Shown: piece by piece, positions 32,941 to 41,205 of the stretch
Position numbering within the stretch: the first letter of the stretch is position 1
Layout of the letters: the number at the start of each line of letters is the position of its first letter
Assembly (NCBI RefSeq): GCF_002163625.1
Contig: NZ_CP020892.1
Location: 2,356,001 to 2,420,000 of the forward strand
DNA length: 64,000 nt
Origin: Pseudomonas sp. M30-35
GTDB taxonomy: Bacteria; Pseudomonadota; Gammaproteobacteria; Pseudomonadales; Pseudomonadaceae
Reading direction: 5' to 3'
Made by a program: the position numbers and the translations under genes
The notes under the pieces: generated by a model
What the model saw: the letters and a program-made list of their open reading frames with translations, nothing else
What the model was told of the DNA's origin: nothing
Databases searched by the model: none

Positions 32941-34197
32941 TTAGAGAATGCTTAGTGGGTATTCAATAAAGGCACGGATTTCGTTCAGATCTGGGCCCAG
33001 GTTGTTACTGGCGCGATAGATGGAGTTGCGCACACGGAGCGATAGGTCTTTGGCCGGGCCGTTTTGCAGCACGTAGCTGAGCTGGTTGAAAATTTCGCGC
33101 TCTGTGCTGTCACTGTCTGTGGTGCTGTAAATATTGTCACCGCGCACGTAGGCAAACTTGTATTGCAGTCCGGGTACACCGTATTTCGAGAAATCCAATT
33201 CATAGCTGGCTTGCCATGAGTTTTCATCTCTGTTGTCGAAGTCGGAATAGTAGGAGTTTTTCAGGTAAATGGCGTTGCCACCATCACCATAGTCGTAGGC
33301 GTAACCGGCATCACCCGAACTGCGTTGATGTGCGATGGTGAATGCGTGGGCACCGATGCTGTATTTGGCTGCCAAGCTCCAGATGGTGTTGCGGTCGTTA
33401 TTGCCATCACCGCCGGAGTTTTGTGCGGCCACTGAGCCGTCATCGTATGTGGTGTGATAGAGGTTGAAGTCGAAATTCAATGCTTGTTCTGTGGCTAACG
33501 GGATGTTGTAGTTGAGGTTGACGTAGGTCTTGCGAAACTCGTCCTCAACATCGGAGTAGTAAAGTGACGAACTCAAATCGTCTGTGAAGACGTAGCTACC
33601 ACCAACGACATCGATGCTTTTCAAGCGATTAGGGTCACGCGATGCGTCGGCCATAGGACTGTCACCGGTGAAACGTCCCGCATTTAGCTCCAGGCCTTCA
33701 ATCTCATTGCTCGTCACCAGCGTGCCAGTAAAGGATTGCGGCAGCAGGCGGCTATCGTCATATGCCAGTACAGGCAGGGAAGGGAACTGATTACCGTACT
33801 TGATCAGGGTATTCGAGAAGCGCACCTTGATCGCTGCACCTCCTTGAGAAATATCGTCCACAGGACGACCATCGCTGTCTGTATCAAACATAGAGCCGAC
33901 GTTACGGCCGCGACCGCTATCGAGTTTGATACCCAAGAGACCAAAGGCATCTACGCCAACCCCTACTGTTCCTTGGGTAAAACCTGATTCAAAGGTGCCG
34001 ATGAAGCCTTGACCCCAGGTCTTGGCGTCATTCACTCCGTCGTTGAAATCCCGGTTCAAATAGGTGTTTCGCAGTAAAACATTCAAGCTACTGTCTTCGA
34101 CAAAGCCCTGTGCTTTCGATTGCTCGCTGGCGTAAACGGTGGTTGCGCTCATCGCGCTGCATGCACAAGCGATTGTTATTAGTTTCCTACTGAACAT
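32941..34197 (-). CDS. OprD-family outer-membrane porin (copy 1)
   Basis: A 418-residue substrate-specific porin with signal peptide (residues 1-24, ITIACACSAMSATTVYASE) and an 18-strand barrel ending in FIEYPLSIL. OprD-family barrels take up amino acids, carboxylates or other small organics. AGGAG precedes ATG 34197. Copy 2 at 36774 has the same length, and long blocks are identical, for example residues around LAYDDSRLLPQSFTG. Differences gather in the first 40 residues and in outer loops, so the two copies may differ in substrate. Confidence 0.9.
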   Translation of the reverse strand: MFSRKLITIACACSAMSATTVYASEQSKAQGFVEDSSLNVLLRNTYLNRDFNDGVNDAKTWGQGFIGTFESGFTQGTVGVGVDAFGLLGIKLDSGRGRNVGSMFDTDSDGRPVDDISQGGAAIKVRFSNTLIKYGNQFPSLPVLAYDDSRLLPQSFTGTLVTSNEIEGLELNAGRFTGDSPMADASRDPNRLKSIDVVGGSYVFTDDLSSSLYYSDVEDEFRKTYVNLNYNIPLATEQALNFDFNLYHTTYDDGSVAAQNSGGDGNNDRNTIWSLAAKYSIGAHAFTIAHQRSSGDAGYAYDYGDGGNAIYLKNSYYSDFDNRDENSWQASYELDFSKYGVPGLQYKFAYVRGDNIYSTTDSDSTEREIFNQLSYVLQNGPAKDLSLRVRNSIYRASNNLGPDLNEIRAFIEYPLSIL

Positions 34198-34630
34198 AGT
34201 CGCTCCTAGCGATTTTCTAATCGTTGTTTACAGCTAACAGACAGCGCTGCTGCCTTACATCTGACAGGCATCGTTAAGCGCTTAAGGCAGGGGGCGTTAA
34301 TGATGGAACATTTTCATATCAGTGACGCTCGTTACGGCGGCAAACAAATAGTGCCCATACTAAAGTTTAGCTATCCGGCCTGAATGCCTTTGCTATCAGT
34401 TTCGATGTTGCAGCACAGGTCAACTATTCAATGCGGGAGGGCGATTTTTGCGGGATATAGGCTCCATTAGATGGCGTATCTGCTGGCTCGTGCCTAAAGA
34501 TGGTGTGAGAAACACACTCTAGAGTAAGTGTGCTTTATCTATTTATAGCCTGTGGAAAATTGCCTTGAATTCAAATTATTAGAGCAGGTTCTGAAGTTTT
34601 ATCGCTAATCGCTAACGGCAGCCCTAGCGA
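34198..34630. other. Intergenic, promoter region of porin copy 1
   Basis: About 430 bases without a gene. It is AT-rich near the porin. I see no convincing operator. Confidence 0.4.
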
Positions 34631-35518
34631 TTATGTTTGCCCGCAACATAAGGCATCACGCTGCATTGAATGTAGATTTATCTCAATGGTTTCACAGATG
34701 GATTCCATCTGGATCTGGTGCTCGCTGTTGTGAAACGGGCTTTGTAAATCGGTGCCGATTTGTTCGATTGCCAGCAACATAAAGCCCACCACCGTTGAGG
34801 CCACTGGAGTAAACCAACCCAAGGACTCCACCAACCCTATCGGCACGATCACGCAGAACAGCGAAATAAACAGCCGGGGGAAATACACATACGGATAGGG
34901 CAGCGGCGTGTTGGCAATTCGCTCCATGCCGCCTTGGCTGTTAGACAGGTCAACCAAGGTCGATTCCAGCCGTGCCAAGCGAATACTATCCAGACGTCCG
35001 GCCTTGTACTCCTTGGCGAGTAGGGCAGCGGAGCCGTTAAGGATGTCGTTGGCAAAATTGTTGGTGGTGCCGCAGCGTGCAAACTCTGCACAGGGGATAA
35101 ATGCCTTCACCTCATTCGGGCATGGATTGCCTCGCAAGTGGGCTGCCAAGCAATTCACATAGGCAACATGACGGCGCAGCAAAGTCGATTTTGTCGGATT
35201 GACCCCATCACTTGGGTCATCCAGAAGTGTCAGTACTTGGCGGGCAAAGCTGCGCGAGCTGTTAACCATCGCCCCCCACAAAGTCCGTGCTTCCCACCAG
35301 CGGTTGTAGGCGCTGCTGTTACGAAAGCTGATCAACACCACCAATGCAGACCCTAATAATGTCAGGGGCATCAGTGGCAGCTTGATCTTGTTTTCGAGAT
35401 ACAACATGAAGTCAACAGTGACTGCGATATCCCACATTAATAACCAAAAAAGCGACCAACCTACATAGCCAAGGGTCTTGATGATCAGGCGATATTTTTT
35501 GACGATGGCAGCTTTCAA
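34631..35518 (-). CDS. Bestrophin-like/UPF0187 membrane protein
   Basis: A 295-residue membrane protein of the bestrophin (YneE) family. It has hydrophobic spans around residues 15-40, 45-65, 205-235 and 240-255, and the family motif RNSSAYNRWWEARTLWGAMV between spans 2 and 3. Relatives form pentameric ion channels. SLFCVIVPIGLVESLGWFTP marks the fourth-span pore region. It stands alone between the first porin and the metallothionein gene, with about 350 bp before the latter. The ion carried is unknown. Confidence 0.88.
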   Translation of the reverse strand: MKAAIVKKYRLIIKTLGYVGWSLFWLLMWDIAVTVDFMLYLENKIKLPLMPLTLLGSALVVLISFRNSSAYNRWWEARTLWGAMVNSSRSFARQVLTLLDDPSDGVNPTKSTLLRRHVAYVNCLAAHLRGNPCPNEVKAFIPCAEFARCGTTNNFANDILNGSAALLAKEYKAGRLDSIRLARLESTLVDLSNSQGGMERIANTPLPYPYVYFPRLFISLFCVIVPIGLVESLGWFTPVASTVVGFMLLAIEQIGTDLQSPFHNSEHQIQMESICETIEINLHSMQRDALCCGQT

Positions 35519-35872
35519 GCGGAAACCTCACCTAAGCGTTAGGCATCAATCCAATGCTCTAGCTCGGACTCTTCAAGCGAGGCAATGGTTCGGCTGATGA
35601 CTTTATCTTTAGTGTGCAGCCGCATTCAAACCAACTAAATATTGGAACCTTCATCTCCATCCCCAATGGATGATTTTAGGTATTGCCCTGTGCCTGCCTG
35701 ACCAAACCGCAGAGCCAGCCCGCAACCGCCTGTTCATCCTTGGTAACAACTTTTTACAGTTGTTGAGCCTGCAGAACTATTCTTGATTGCAAACGCTCTC
35801 ATTTTTTAGGCGTGATCACTTACTGAAGAGCAACGAAACTGCGGTGATAATTCCACGATGGAGGAATACCCC
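35519..35872. other. Region before the metallothionein gene
   Basis: About 350 bases with no gene recognised. It should hold the promoters of the bestrophin (minus) and metallothionein (plus) genes. Confidence 0.4.
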
Positions 35873-36058
35873 ATGTCGGACAAAACCTGTTCTTGTCCAA
35901 ACTGTGAATGTGAAGTTGATGCAAATGCTCTGTCCCGGGATGGGCTCGCATACTGTTGTGCAGCCTGTGCTTCAGGTCACGCTCAAGGGGTGCAATGTAG
36001 AAAACCAAGCTGCACCTGCGGCGATAACCCAGAGCAATCAGAGGCTGAAGAGCAATAG
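35873..36058 (+). CDS. Bacterial metallothionein
   Basis: A 61-residue cysteine-rich metal-binding protein: ten cysteines, at positions 6, 8, 11, 13, 28, 29, 32, 41, 46 and 48, plus a histidine at 36. This is the pattern of Pseudomonas BmtA/SmtA-type proteins (CSCPNCEC, YCCAACASGH, CRKPSCTC). It binds zinc, cadmium or copper in a cluster in the cytoplasm. The C-terminal tail is acidic and disordered (NPEQSEAEEQ). ATG 35873 follows GGAGG. Its neighbours (bestrophin, MgtC) do not hint at the inducing metal. Confidence 0.93.
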   Translation: MSDKTCSCPNCECEVDANALSRDGLAYCCAACASGHAQGVQCRKPSCTCGDNPEQSEAEEQ

Positions 36059-36121
36059 TATTGGCAGCGAGCAGCCTGCATTTGCGCAAGCCTCACACCA
36101 CTAACCAGAGCGAGATGGCGA

Positions 36122-36604
36122 ATGGATGTTGCTGAACGTATTTTGCTTACGCTGCAAGAGGAGTTTTCAGACCTTGGCGAAGTGGAACGTCTAACCAGAA
36201 CTGCTCTACGTCTGTTATTGGCAATAGTGCTGGGTGGCGTGCTCGGTTATGAGCGTGAGGTCACTGGCAAAGCTGCGGGCGTGCGTACTCATATGCTGGT
36301 GTGTATTGGTTCCGCTGTTTTCGTCATGTCACTGGAGCAAGAGGGCGCAGGCCACGATGCAATGAGTCGAATTATTCAGGGCATAGCCTCCGGAATAGGC
36401 TTTCTTTGCGCAGGGACCATACTTAAGGGCAGCAATATTTCGGATGTCAAAGGTCTGACCACCGCCGCCGGGCTATGGTCGGCTGCCGCGATAGGCGTAA
36501 CTATCGGGCTAGGGCTTGAAGCCACAGCCATACTGGCAACCTTGATGACGGTATTGGTGCTGCATGTAGTACCTATATGGCTCGAACCGAAGAACAACGC
36601 ATAA
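36122..36604 (+). CDS. MgtC/SapB family membrane protein
   Basis: A 160-residue protein with four to five hydrophobic spans and the MgtC signatures VLGGVLGYEREVTGKAAGVR near residues 40-60 and GTILKGSNISDVKGLTTAAG at 100-120. It is short, like the membrane half of MgtC and without the ACT-like C-terminal part. The family is tied to low magnesium, membrane potential and intracellular survival. It follows the metallothionein by 63 nt on the same strand. Confidence 0.85.
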   Translation: MDVAERILLTLQEEFSDLGEVERLTRTALRLLLAIVLGGVLGYEREVTGKAAGVRTHMLVCIGSAVFVMSLEQEGAGHDAMSRIIQGIASGIGFLCAGTILKGSNISDVKGLTTAAGLWSAAAIGVTIGLGLEATAILATLMTVLVLHVVPIWLEPKNNA

Positions 36605-36739
36605 CAACAGCAGGCTCTGGAGGCGTTGCCTAGGCTGGGTGATCGAGTTCAAGCTGCGTGACGTCAACTAATGGCGTAACCGGTGCATACAGATTTGGCG
36701 ATCTGAACAGGTAGCGGCTTGAGTGCTTGAGAAGTAAGA

Positions 36740-36762
36740 CTGCGCCAGATTGCCCGGCGCAG
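36740..36762. terminator. Hairpin at the 3' end of porin copy 2
   Basis: CTGCGCC pairs with GGCGCAG across a 9-nt loop, just beyond the porin stop at 36774. A short T-run lies on the plus side only. A similar GCCGGGA/TCCCGGC hairpin lies at 32913-32927 past copy 1. Confidence 0.5.
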
Positions 36763-36773
36763 TTTTAGCTGTA

Positions 36774-38030
36774 TCAGAGAATGCTGAGTGGGTATTCGAT
36801 GAAGGCACGAACCTCATTCAGATCAGGTCCAACATCGTTGCTGGCGCGATAAATCGAGTTGCGAAGACGGAAGGAGAGATCCTTAGCCGGACCATCCTGA
36901 AGCACGTAGCTGACCTGGTTGAAGATTTCACGTTCAGTGCCATCGCTATCGGTGCCGGTATCGATGTTGTCACCGCGCACGTATGCAAACTTATACCGCA
37001 GCCCCGGAACGCCGTACTCGGCAAAGTCCAACTCATAGCTTGCTTGCCACGAGTTTTCATCCTTGAGGTTGAAGTCGGAGTAGTAGGAGTTAGCCAAGTA
37101 AATAGTACTGCCGCCATCACCGTAATCGTAAGCGTATCCAGCATCGCCGGAACTGCGCTGGTGAGCCAGGATGAAGGCGTGGGCGCCGATACTGTACTTG
37201 GTCGCCAGGCTCCAGATAGTGTTGCGATCGTTGTCACCGTCACCGCCGAAATCCGCTGCGGCTATTGAGCCGTCATCGTACTTGGTGTGGTAAAGGTTGA
37301 AATCAAAATTCAGCGCCTGCTCAGCGGCTATCGAGATGTTGTAGTTGAGGTTGGCGTAGGATTTTTCGAACTCGTCTTCAACATCAGAGTAATACAAAGA
37401 GGTCGAAACATTGTCTGTCAGGGCGTAAGAACCACCGACCACATCGATGCTTTTCAAGCGATTAGGGTCACGCGATGCGTCAGCCATAGGACTGTCAGCG
37501 GTGAAACGTCCAGCATTTAGTTCCAGGCCTTCAATCTCATTGCTCGTCACCAGCGTGCCGGTAAAGGATTGCGGCAGCAGGCGGCTATCGTCATATGCCA
37601 GCACAGGCAGAGAAGGGAACTGATTACCGTACTTGATCACGGTATTCGAAAAGCGCACCTTGATCGCTGCGCCCCCTTGGGAAATATCATCCACGGGACG
37701 ACCATCGCTGTCTGTATCAAACATAGCGCCGTAGTTACGACCGCGGCCACTGTCGAGCTTAATCCCCAGTAGGCCAAAGGCATCAACACCAACGCCGACG
37801 GTTCCCTGGGTAAAGCCTGACTCAAAGGTGCCGATGAAACCCTGGCCCCAGGTCTTGGCATCTTTCACGCCGTCTTTGTAATCCCGGTTGAAATAGGTGT
37901 TTCGCAGTAAGACGTTGAGGCTACTGTCTTCGACAAACCCATTGGACTCGGACTGCTGGCTTGCATAGACGCCAGTGGTGCTGGCTGCGGTGCAGGCGCA
38001 AGCGATTGCAATTAGGTTTCTTTTGAACAT
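36774..38030 (-). CDS. OprD-family outer-membrane porin (copy 2)
   Basis: A 418-residue paralogue of the porin at 32941. It has the same signal peptide layout (IAIACACTAASTTGVYASQ), barrel plan and C-terminus FIEYPLSIL. ATG 38030 has AGGAG upstream. The frame extends to 38045 without support. DNA of the middle third (about 37440-37640 against 33600-33800) is almost identical between the copies, while both flanks show many synonymous changes, which points to gene conversion. The bestrophin, metallothionein and MgtC genes lie between the copies. Confidence 0.9.
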   Translation of the reverse strand: MFKRNLIAIACACTAASTTGVYASQQSESNGFVEDSSLNVLLRNTYFNRDYKDGVKDAKTWGQGFIGTFESGFTQGTVGVGVDAFGLLGIKLDSGRGRNYGAMFDTDSDGRPVDDISQGGAAIKVRFSNTVIKYGNQFPSLPVLAYDDSRLLPQSFTGTLVTSNEIEGLELNAGRFTADSPMADASRDPNRLKSIDVVGGSYALTDNVSTSLYYSDVEDEFEKSYANLNYNISIAAEQALNFDFNLYHTKYDDGSIAAADFGGDGDNDRNTIWSLATKYSIGAHAFILAHQRSSGDAGYAYDYGDGGSTIYLANSYYSDFNLKDENSWQASYELDFAEYGVPGLRYKFAYVRGDNIDTGTDSDGTEREIFNQVSYVLQDGPAKDLSFRLRNSIYRASNDVGPDLNEVRAFIEYPLSIL

Positions 38031-38260
38031 GTCTGCTCCTAGCAATTTTCTAATAGTTTTTTACACGAGGCGGCGCACAGTAACGACCCCAAAAGGATCG
38101 ATCCCGCAGGCTGCATAAAGACAGGAGTTAGAAATTTAATGACTCAATTATTATTGATAGTCGTTGGCTGGCGACGGGCAATAAATATCACTGTTTATAG
38201 GGGCGTTCTATTCGATAGGTGTGATGATTACTATCAGTGACAATAATGTCTGTAAGGGGG
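38031..38260. other. Intergenic, promoter region of porin copy 2
   Basis: AT-rich, with no gene recognised. Confidence 0.4.
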
Positions 38261-38292
38261 CCTATTTTAGTAATCTAAACGGGATGAATATA

Positions 38293-38379
38293 TGGGTCTG
38301 CGACACTTTGCATCAGTGTTGCAGATCACCCACTTCATCAATCTTTGGTTTTTTAACCGCCTTTTAGGCGGTTTTTTTT
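38293..38379 (+). ncRNA. Possible small RNA with hairpin and terminator
   Basis: TCTGCGACACT (38297-38307) pairs with AGTGTTGCAGA (38315-38325) over 11 bp including one G-U. After a 29-nt linker comes an intrinsic terminator, AACCGCCT/AGGCGGTT (38355-38373) with eight T. No open frame of use spans the region and it is isolated between genes, so a trans-acting RNA is a reasonable guess. I see no convincing promoter. A small leader transcript or a decoupled terminator are the alternatives. Confidence 0.4.
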
Positions 38380-38967
38380 GTGCAAAATTATCATTTACAA
38401 TGATCTGCTTGTGTGCAGTGCCTGGTCCGGTTTTTTTGCTCAGGATACCTATGCTAGACATGTCACACACCGTGTGCTGTTCTATATTGAGAAGGCGCCG
38501 TTCGCTAACACTTCTACTACAGGTAGAGGTGCAGGTACCGGTGAATAAGGATTAACCAAAGTAACGCTGCTAGATATTAGTTGTGTTGATGTAAGTTTTC
38601 TGCATTGGCGAAATAAAATTTCTCGCACAATTATATTTTTGAAAGCACTTACAGCCTGAGTCCAGAAATAGATTCAATACGTACTGCAGTAATCGGTCTA
38701 CTAATGCTGCCATGCCGAACCAATAAGTCGCCTATAGTCAAACAGGTATTTTAAATCAGTTCGGCAGATTCTATTTCAACGACCCTTGTATTCAAGTTAC
38801 GCTGTAGTTTTAGTGATACTGAGTGTATTGAGTAACCGGCGCGGATTTTGCAATTATCACCAATGCTTGTATTAACAACTGGCTCATTCGGGTGGGTTCC
38901 AGTTTGTCTGAGATGCTGTTGTATATCAAAACCACCGCTCATTACTTTCCGGCACTATTAGTTTGGT
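38380..38967. other. Intergenic, no gene accepted
   Basis: Nearly 600 bases. A short plus-strand frame (38402-38555) and a 63-codon minus-strand frame (38751-38942) exist but lack ribosome sites and recognisable motifs. Confidence 0.4.
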
Positions 38968-38998
38968 TTGACAGGGTAAAACGATCGTTTTACCCTGT
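38968..38998 (+). promoter_or_regulatory. Promoter overlapped by a perfect 28-bp TetR-type operator
   Basis: ACAGGGTAAAACGA at 38971-38984 is followed directly by its exact complement to 38998. A perfect -35 box TTGACA (38968-38973) runs into the palindrome, and a -10 candidate TACCCT lies at 38991-38996. Transcription would begin within a base or two of the regulator ATG (39004), giving a leaderless message. Operator binding would block the polymerase. The length and symmetry match operators of TetR-family dimers, so this is autoregulation and probably also control of the MFS gene. Confidence 0.75.
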
Positions 38999-39003
38999 GA
39001 AGT

Positions 39004-39531
39004 ATGGATATAAAAACTAAGCTGCTCTCCACCGCAGAATCCCTTTTCGACCGGCATGGCTTTAACGCCACTGGAATGGATCGGCTCACCAATGCTGCCG
39101 AGATGTCGAGCAGAACCCTCTACAAACATGCGAGTAGTAAGAATTCACTTATCGCCCAGGTGCTCAAGGAGCGGGACAGTCGCTTCTTGCGGCGCTTGGA
39201 AGTGCACAGCATTAATGCGCTATTTGATGCGCTCGAAGACTGGATGAGGGTAGAAAGTTGCCGGGGGTGTCTGTTCCTGCGCGCTTATGGTGAAACCGGT
39301 GGTGATACATCGGAAATCGCCGAAGTAGTGTTAGCTCACAAGGACGGGCTTAGGGAGAAAATTCAGGAAATTGTCAGGACAGAAACCGGCGGGGTTGATG
39401 ACAGGGCGCTGGCCGAGCAAATTCTTATTCTATTCGAAGGCGCTACCGCGGTAGCTGTCTATCGCGGTGCAGGGGTTGTGGCGACAGCGCGTGACGCAGC
39501 TGTCGCACTGCTAGAAAAGGCACGGTCATGA
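39004..39531 (+). CDS. TetR-family regulator
   Basis: A 175-residue TetR regulator. The N-terminal helix-turn-helix lies at residues 3-48 (STAESLFDRHGFNATGMDRL, TNAAEMSSRTLYKH), and the C-terminal ligand domain has the CRGCLFLRAYGE segment. It starts 5 nt after the end of the palindrome at 38971-38998. No Shine-Dalgarno is seen, in keeping with a leaderless mRNA. Its stop overlaps the MFS start (ATGA), so it surely controls the transporter. Confidence 0.9.
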   Translation: MDIKTKLLSTAESLFDRHGFNATGMDRLTNAAEMSSRTLYKHASSKNSLIAQVLKERDSRFLRRLEVHSINALFDALEDWMRVESCRGCLFLRAYGETGGDTSEIAEVVLAHKDGLREKIQEIVRTETGGVDDRALAEQILILFEGATAVAVYRGAGVVATARDAAVALLEKARS

Positions 39532-40667
39532 ACCCGAGCGTGTACCTCGGTGCGATGGGCTTCGGTCTGATCGCTGTCTGTTACGGCTTAGCCCGCTTCA
39601 CCTTCGGGTTGTTCTTGCCGCAAATCGACGCCGATCTATCCTTGTCACCGACATTGAGCGGATTGATATCTGGCGGGTCTTTTCTGGGTTATTGCATCGC
39701 CATTATCCTGTCTGCACATTTAACCGAGCGGTTCGGTGCGCGTGCCGTCGCAATCGGTGCAGCGCTAGTCGCGGCGATTGGCATGCTCGGCATTGCAACG
39801 GCACCTTCTCCGCTTTGGCTCGCATGTGCCGTGATGCTGGCGGGGTCAAGCACCGGCTTGGCTTCACCGCCGATGGCAGCCGCAGTGGCCGCTGTCGTCG
39901 AACTAGAGCGACAGGAAGCTACCAACACGATAATTAATTCCGGTACGGGTGCGGGTGTGGTGCTCTCGGGACCGGTAGCATTGGTAATGGGAGGGCAATG
40001 GCGATTAGCTTTCGCAGCCTTTGCCGCACTCGCCTTTTGCATGGCGATTGCTGCGGCACTGAGCGTGCCTAGCAGGACCAAAACGGCCATGAAAAGCGCT
40101 ACTGGTTTACCGCCATTCAATAGTGCGCTTAAGCGGCTGATCATCGCATCGTTCCTGATGGGCGCTTCCAGCACTGCTATCTGGTCATTCGGCAGCCAAC
40201 TTGTCACGCTACGTTTAGGCTGGAGCAATTCCGGCGCGGGGCTGCTCTGGATTGCGATCGGAGCGTCCGGCATTCTCGGAGCGGGAGCAGGGGCCCTCGT
40301 CAAACAGTTTGGAATTGACCGAGTGCATTGGACGTTCTTGGCGGCAATGGCGACAGGCATCCTTCTTGTCGGGACAGCAAGCACCACGCCAGTCCTGACG
40401 TTAAGTGGTGGAGTCCTCTTCGGTGCGGCCTACATCATGCTTACAGGTGTATATCTGGTTTGGGGTGTCTCGGCGTTACCCGACCGGCCTGCAACGGGGC
40501 TGATGATCGGTTTTCTTTCCATTGCTATCGGGCAGACCGCAGGCGCGCCGATTTTCGGGCTTTTAATGGACAGTCTTACGATCGACTCCGCCGTTTTGGT
40601 GTTTGCATGCCTCGCCTTCGCAGCAGGACTGGCACGAAGAGGAGAAGTGAGCCTCAAGCTTGCCTAA
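39528..40667 (+). CDS. MFS transporter (CynX/NimT-like)
   Basis: A 379-residue transporter with twelve hydrophobic spans (YCLARFTFGLFLPQIDADLS opening; LSGLISGGSFLGYCIAIIL, a motif-A-like loop AHLTERFGARAV). The single-domain MFS architecture is closest to the CynX/YycB group by eye. It is coupled to the TetR regulator by a 4-nt overlap. Drug or toxic-compound export, induced when ligand releases the TetR protein, is the usual arrangement. The compound is unknown. Confidence 0.85.
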   Translation: MNPSVYLGAMGFGLIAVCYGLARFTFGLFLPQIDADLSLSPTLSGLISGGSFLGYCIAIILSAHLTERFGARAVAIGAALVAAIGMLGIATAPSPLWLACAVMLAGSSTGLASPPMAAAVAAVVELERQEATNTIINSGTGAGVVLSGPVALVMGGQWRLAFAAFAALAFCMAIAAALSVPSRTKTAMKSATGLPPFNSALKRLIIASFLMGASSTAIWSFGSQLVTLRLGWSNSGAGLLWIAIGASGILGAGAGALVKQFGIDRVHWTFLAAMATGILLVGTASTTPVLTLSGGVLFGAAYIMLTGVYLVWGVSALPDRPATGLMIGFLSIAIGQTAGAPIFGLLMDSLTIDSAVLVFACLAFAAGLARRGEVSLKLA

Positions 40668-40704
40668 GCTCAGCAGCCGCACCGCTCAATCGGTATAAAT
40701 CATA

Positions 40705-40728
40705 TAATCCGCACGGTCATGAGGATTA
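40705..40728 (+). promoter_or_regulatory. HipB-type operator 1 (candidate)
   Basis: TAATCC and GGATTA arms are separated by 12 bp, about 150 bp before hipB. This resembles the TATCC/GGATA half-sites known for HipB. Confidence 0.4.
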
Positions 40729-40803
40729 TTGTCTTTACTAGTTACAAACCAAAGAAAACCTCACGATCGTGTGGAATTCTTGAAAATCGTCATCCATTTG
40801 ACT

Positions 40804-40829
40804 AAAATCCACATAAGCGTGTGGATTTT
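40804..40829 (+). promoter_or_regulatory. HipB-type operator 2 (candidate)
   Basis: AAAATCCACA pairs exactly with TGTGGATTTT across TAAGCG, a 10-bp arm palindrome 50 bp before hipB. Confidence 0.55.
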
Positions 40830-40878
40830 TCTTGTCTGCCTGCATTGAATATGAAGGCTACGGCCAAAGGTTCTTCAA

Positions 40879-41205
40879 ATGAAAGTTGACATCGAATCTC
40901 CTGAGCAAGTTGGCGAACTCATACGAGCAAGCCGCAAAGCCATGCAAATCCGCCAGGACGATGCGGCAGGCATTATCGGTGTGTCGGAAAACTTTCTCGG
41001 GAAAGTTGAGCGGGGCGCTGAAACAGTACAGTGGGGCAAGTTGTTCCAAGTGATGCAGGGGCTTGGTCTGTCTGTAACGATCGAGGTGCCGGAGAACTTC
41101 GCTGACGACATCCGAAAGGTGCTCGCAGACACGCAGAAGAAGGCAGCCACACAAAACAACGCTGCCCAATCCGCAACTTCTGCCCAGACCACTAAGGCGA
41201 AATAA
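40879..41205 (+). CDS. hipB: HipB-like antitoxin, HTH regulator
   Basis: A 108-residue XRE-type regulator with the helix-turn-helix at about residues 22-55 (QIRQDDAAGIIGVSENFLGK). A long Ala/Gln/Lys-rich C-terminal tail (QKKAATQNNAAQSATSAQTT) is unlike the shorter E. coli HipB tail. AAGG precedes ATG 40879. The stop overlaps the hipA start (TAATG). It should bind and inhibit the kinase and repress through the inverted repeats upstream. Confidence 0.85.
   Translation: MKVDIESPEQVGELIRASRKAMQIRQDDAAGIIGVSENFLGKVERGAETVQWGKLFQVMQGLGLSVTIEVPENFADDIRKVLADTQKKAATQNNAAQSATSAQTTKAK

Noticed and set aside
38751..38942. 63-codon minus-strand frame before the TetR gene
   Set aside because: No clear ribosome binding site and no recognisable family. 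It may be chance in an AT-rich stretch.
39689..40387. A 232-codon minus-strand frame in the MFS gene
   Set aside because: Antisense shadow of a transporter with repeated Ala/Ser/Arg composition. No start site or motif.
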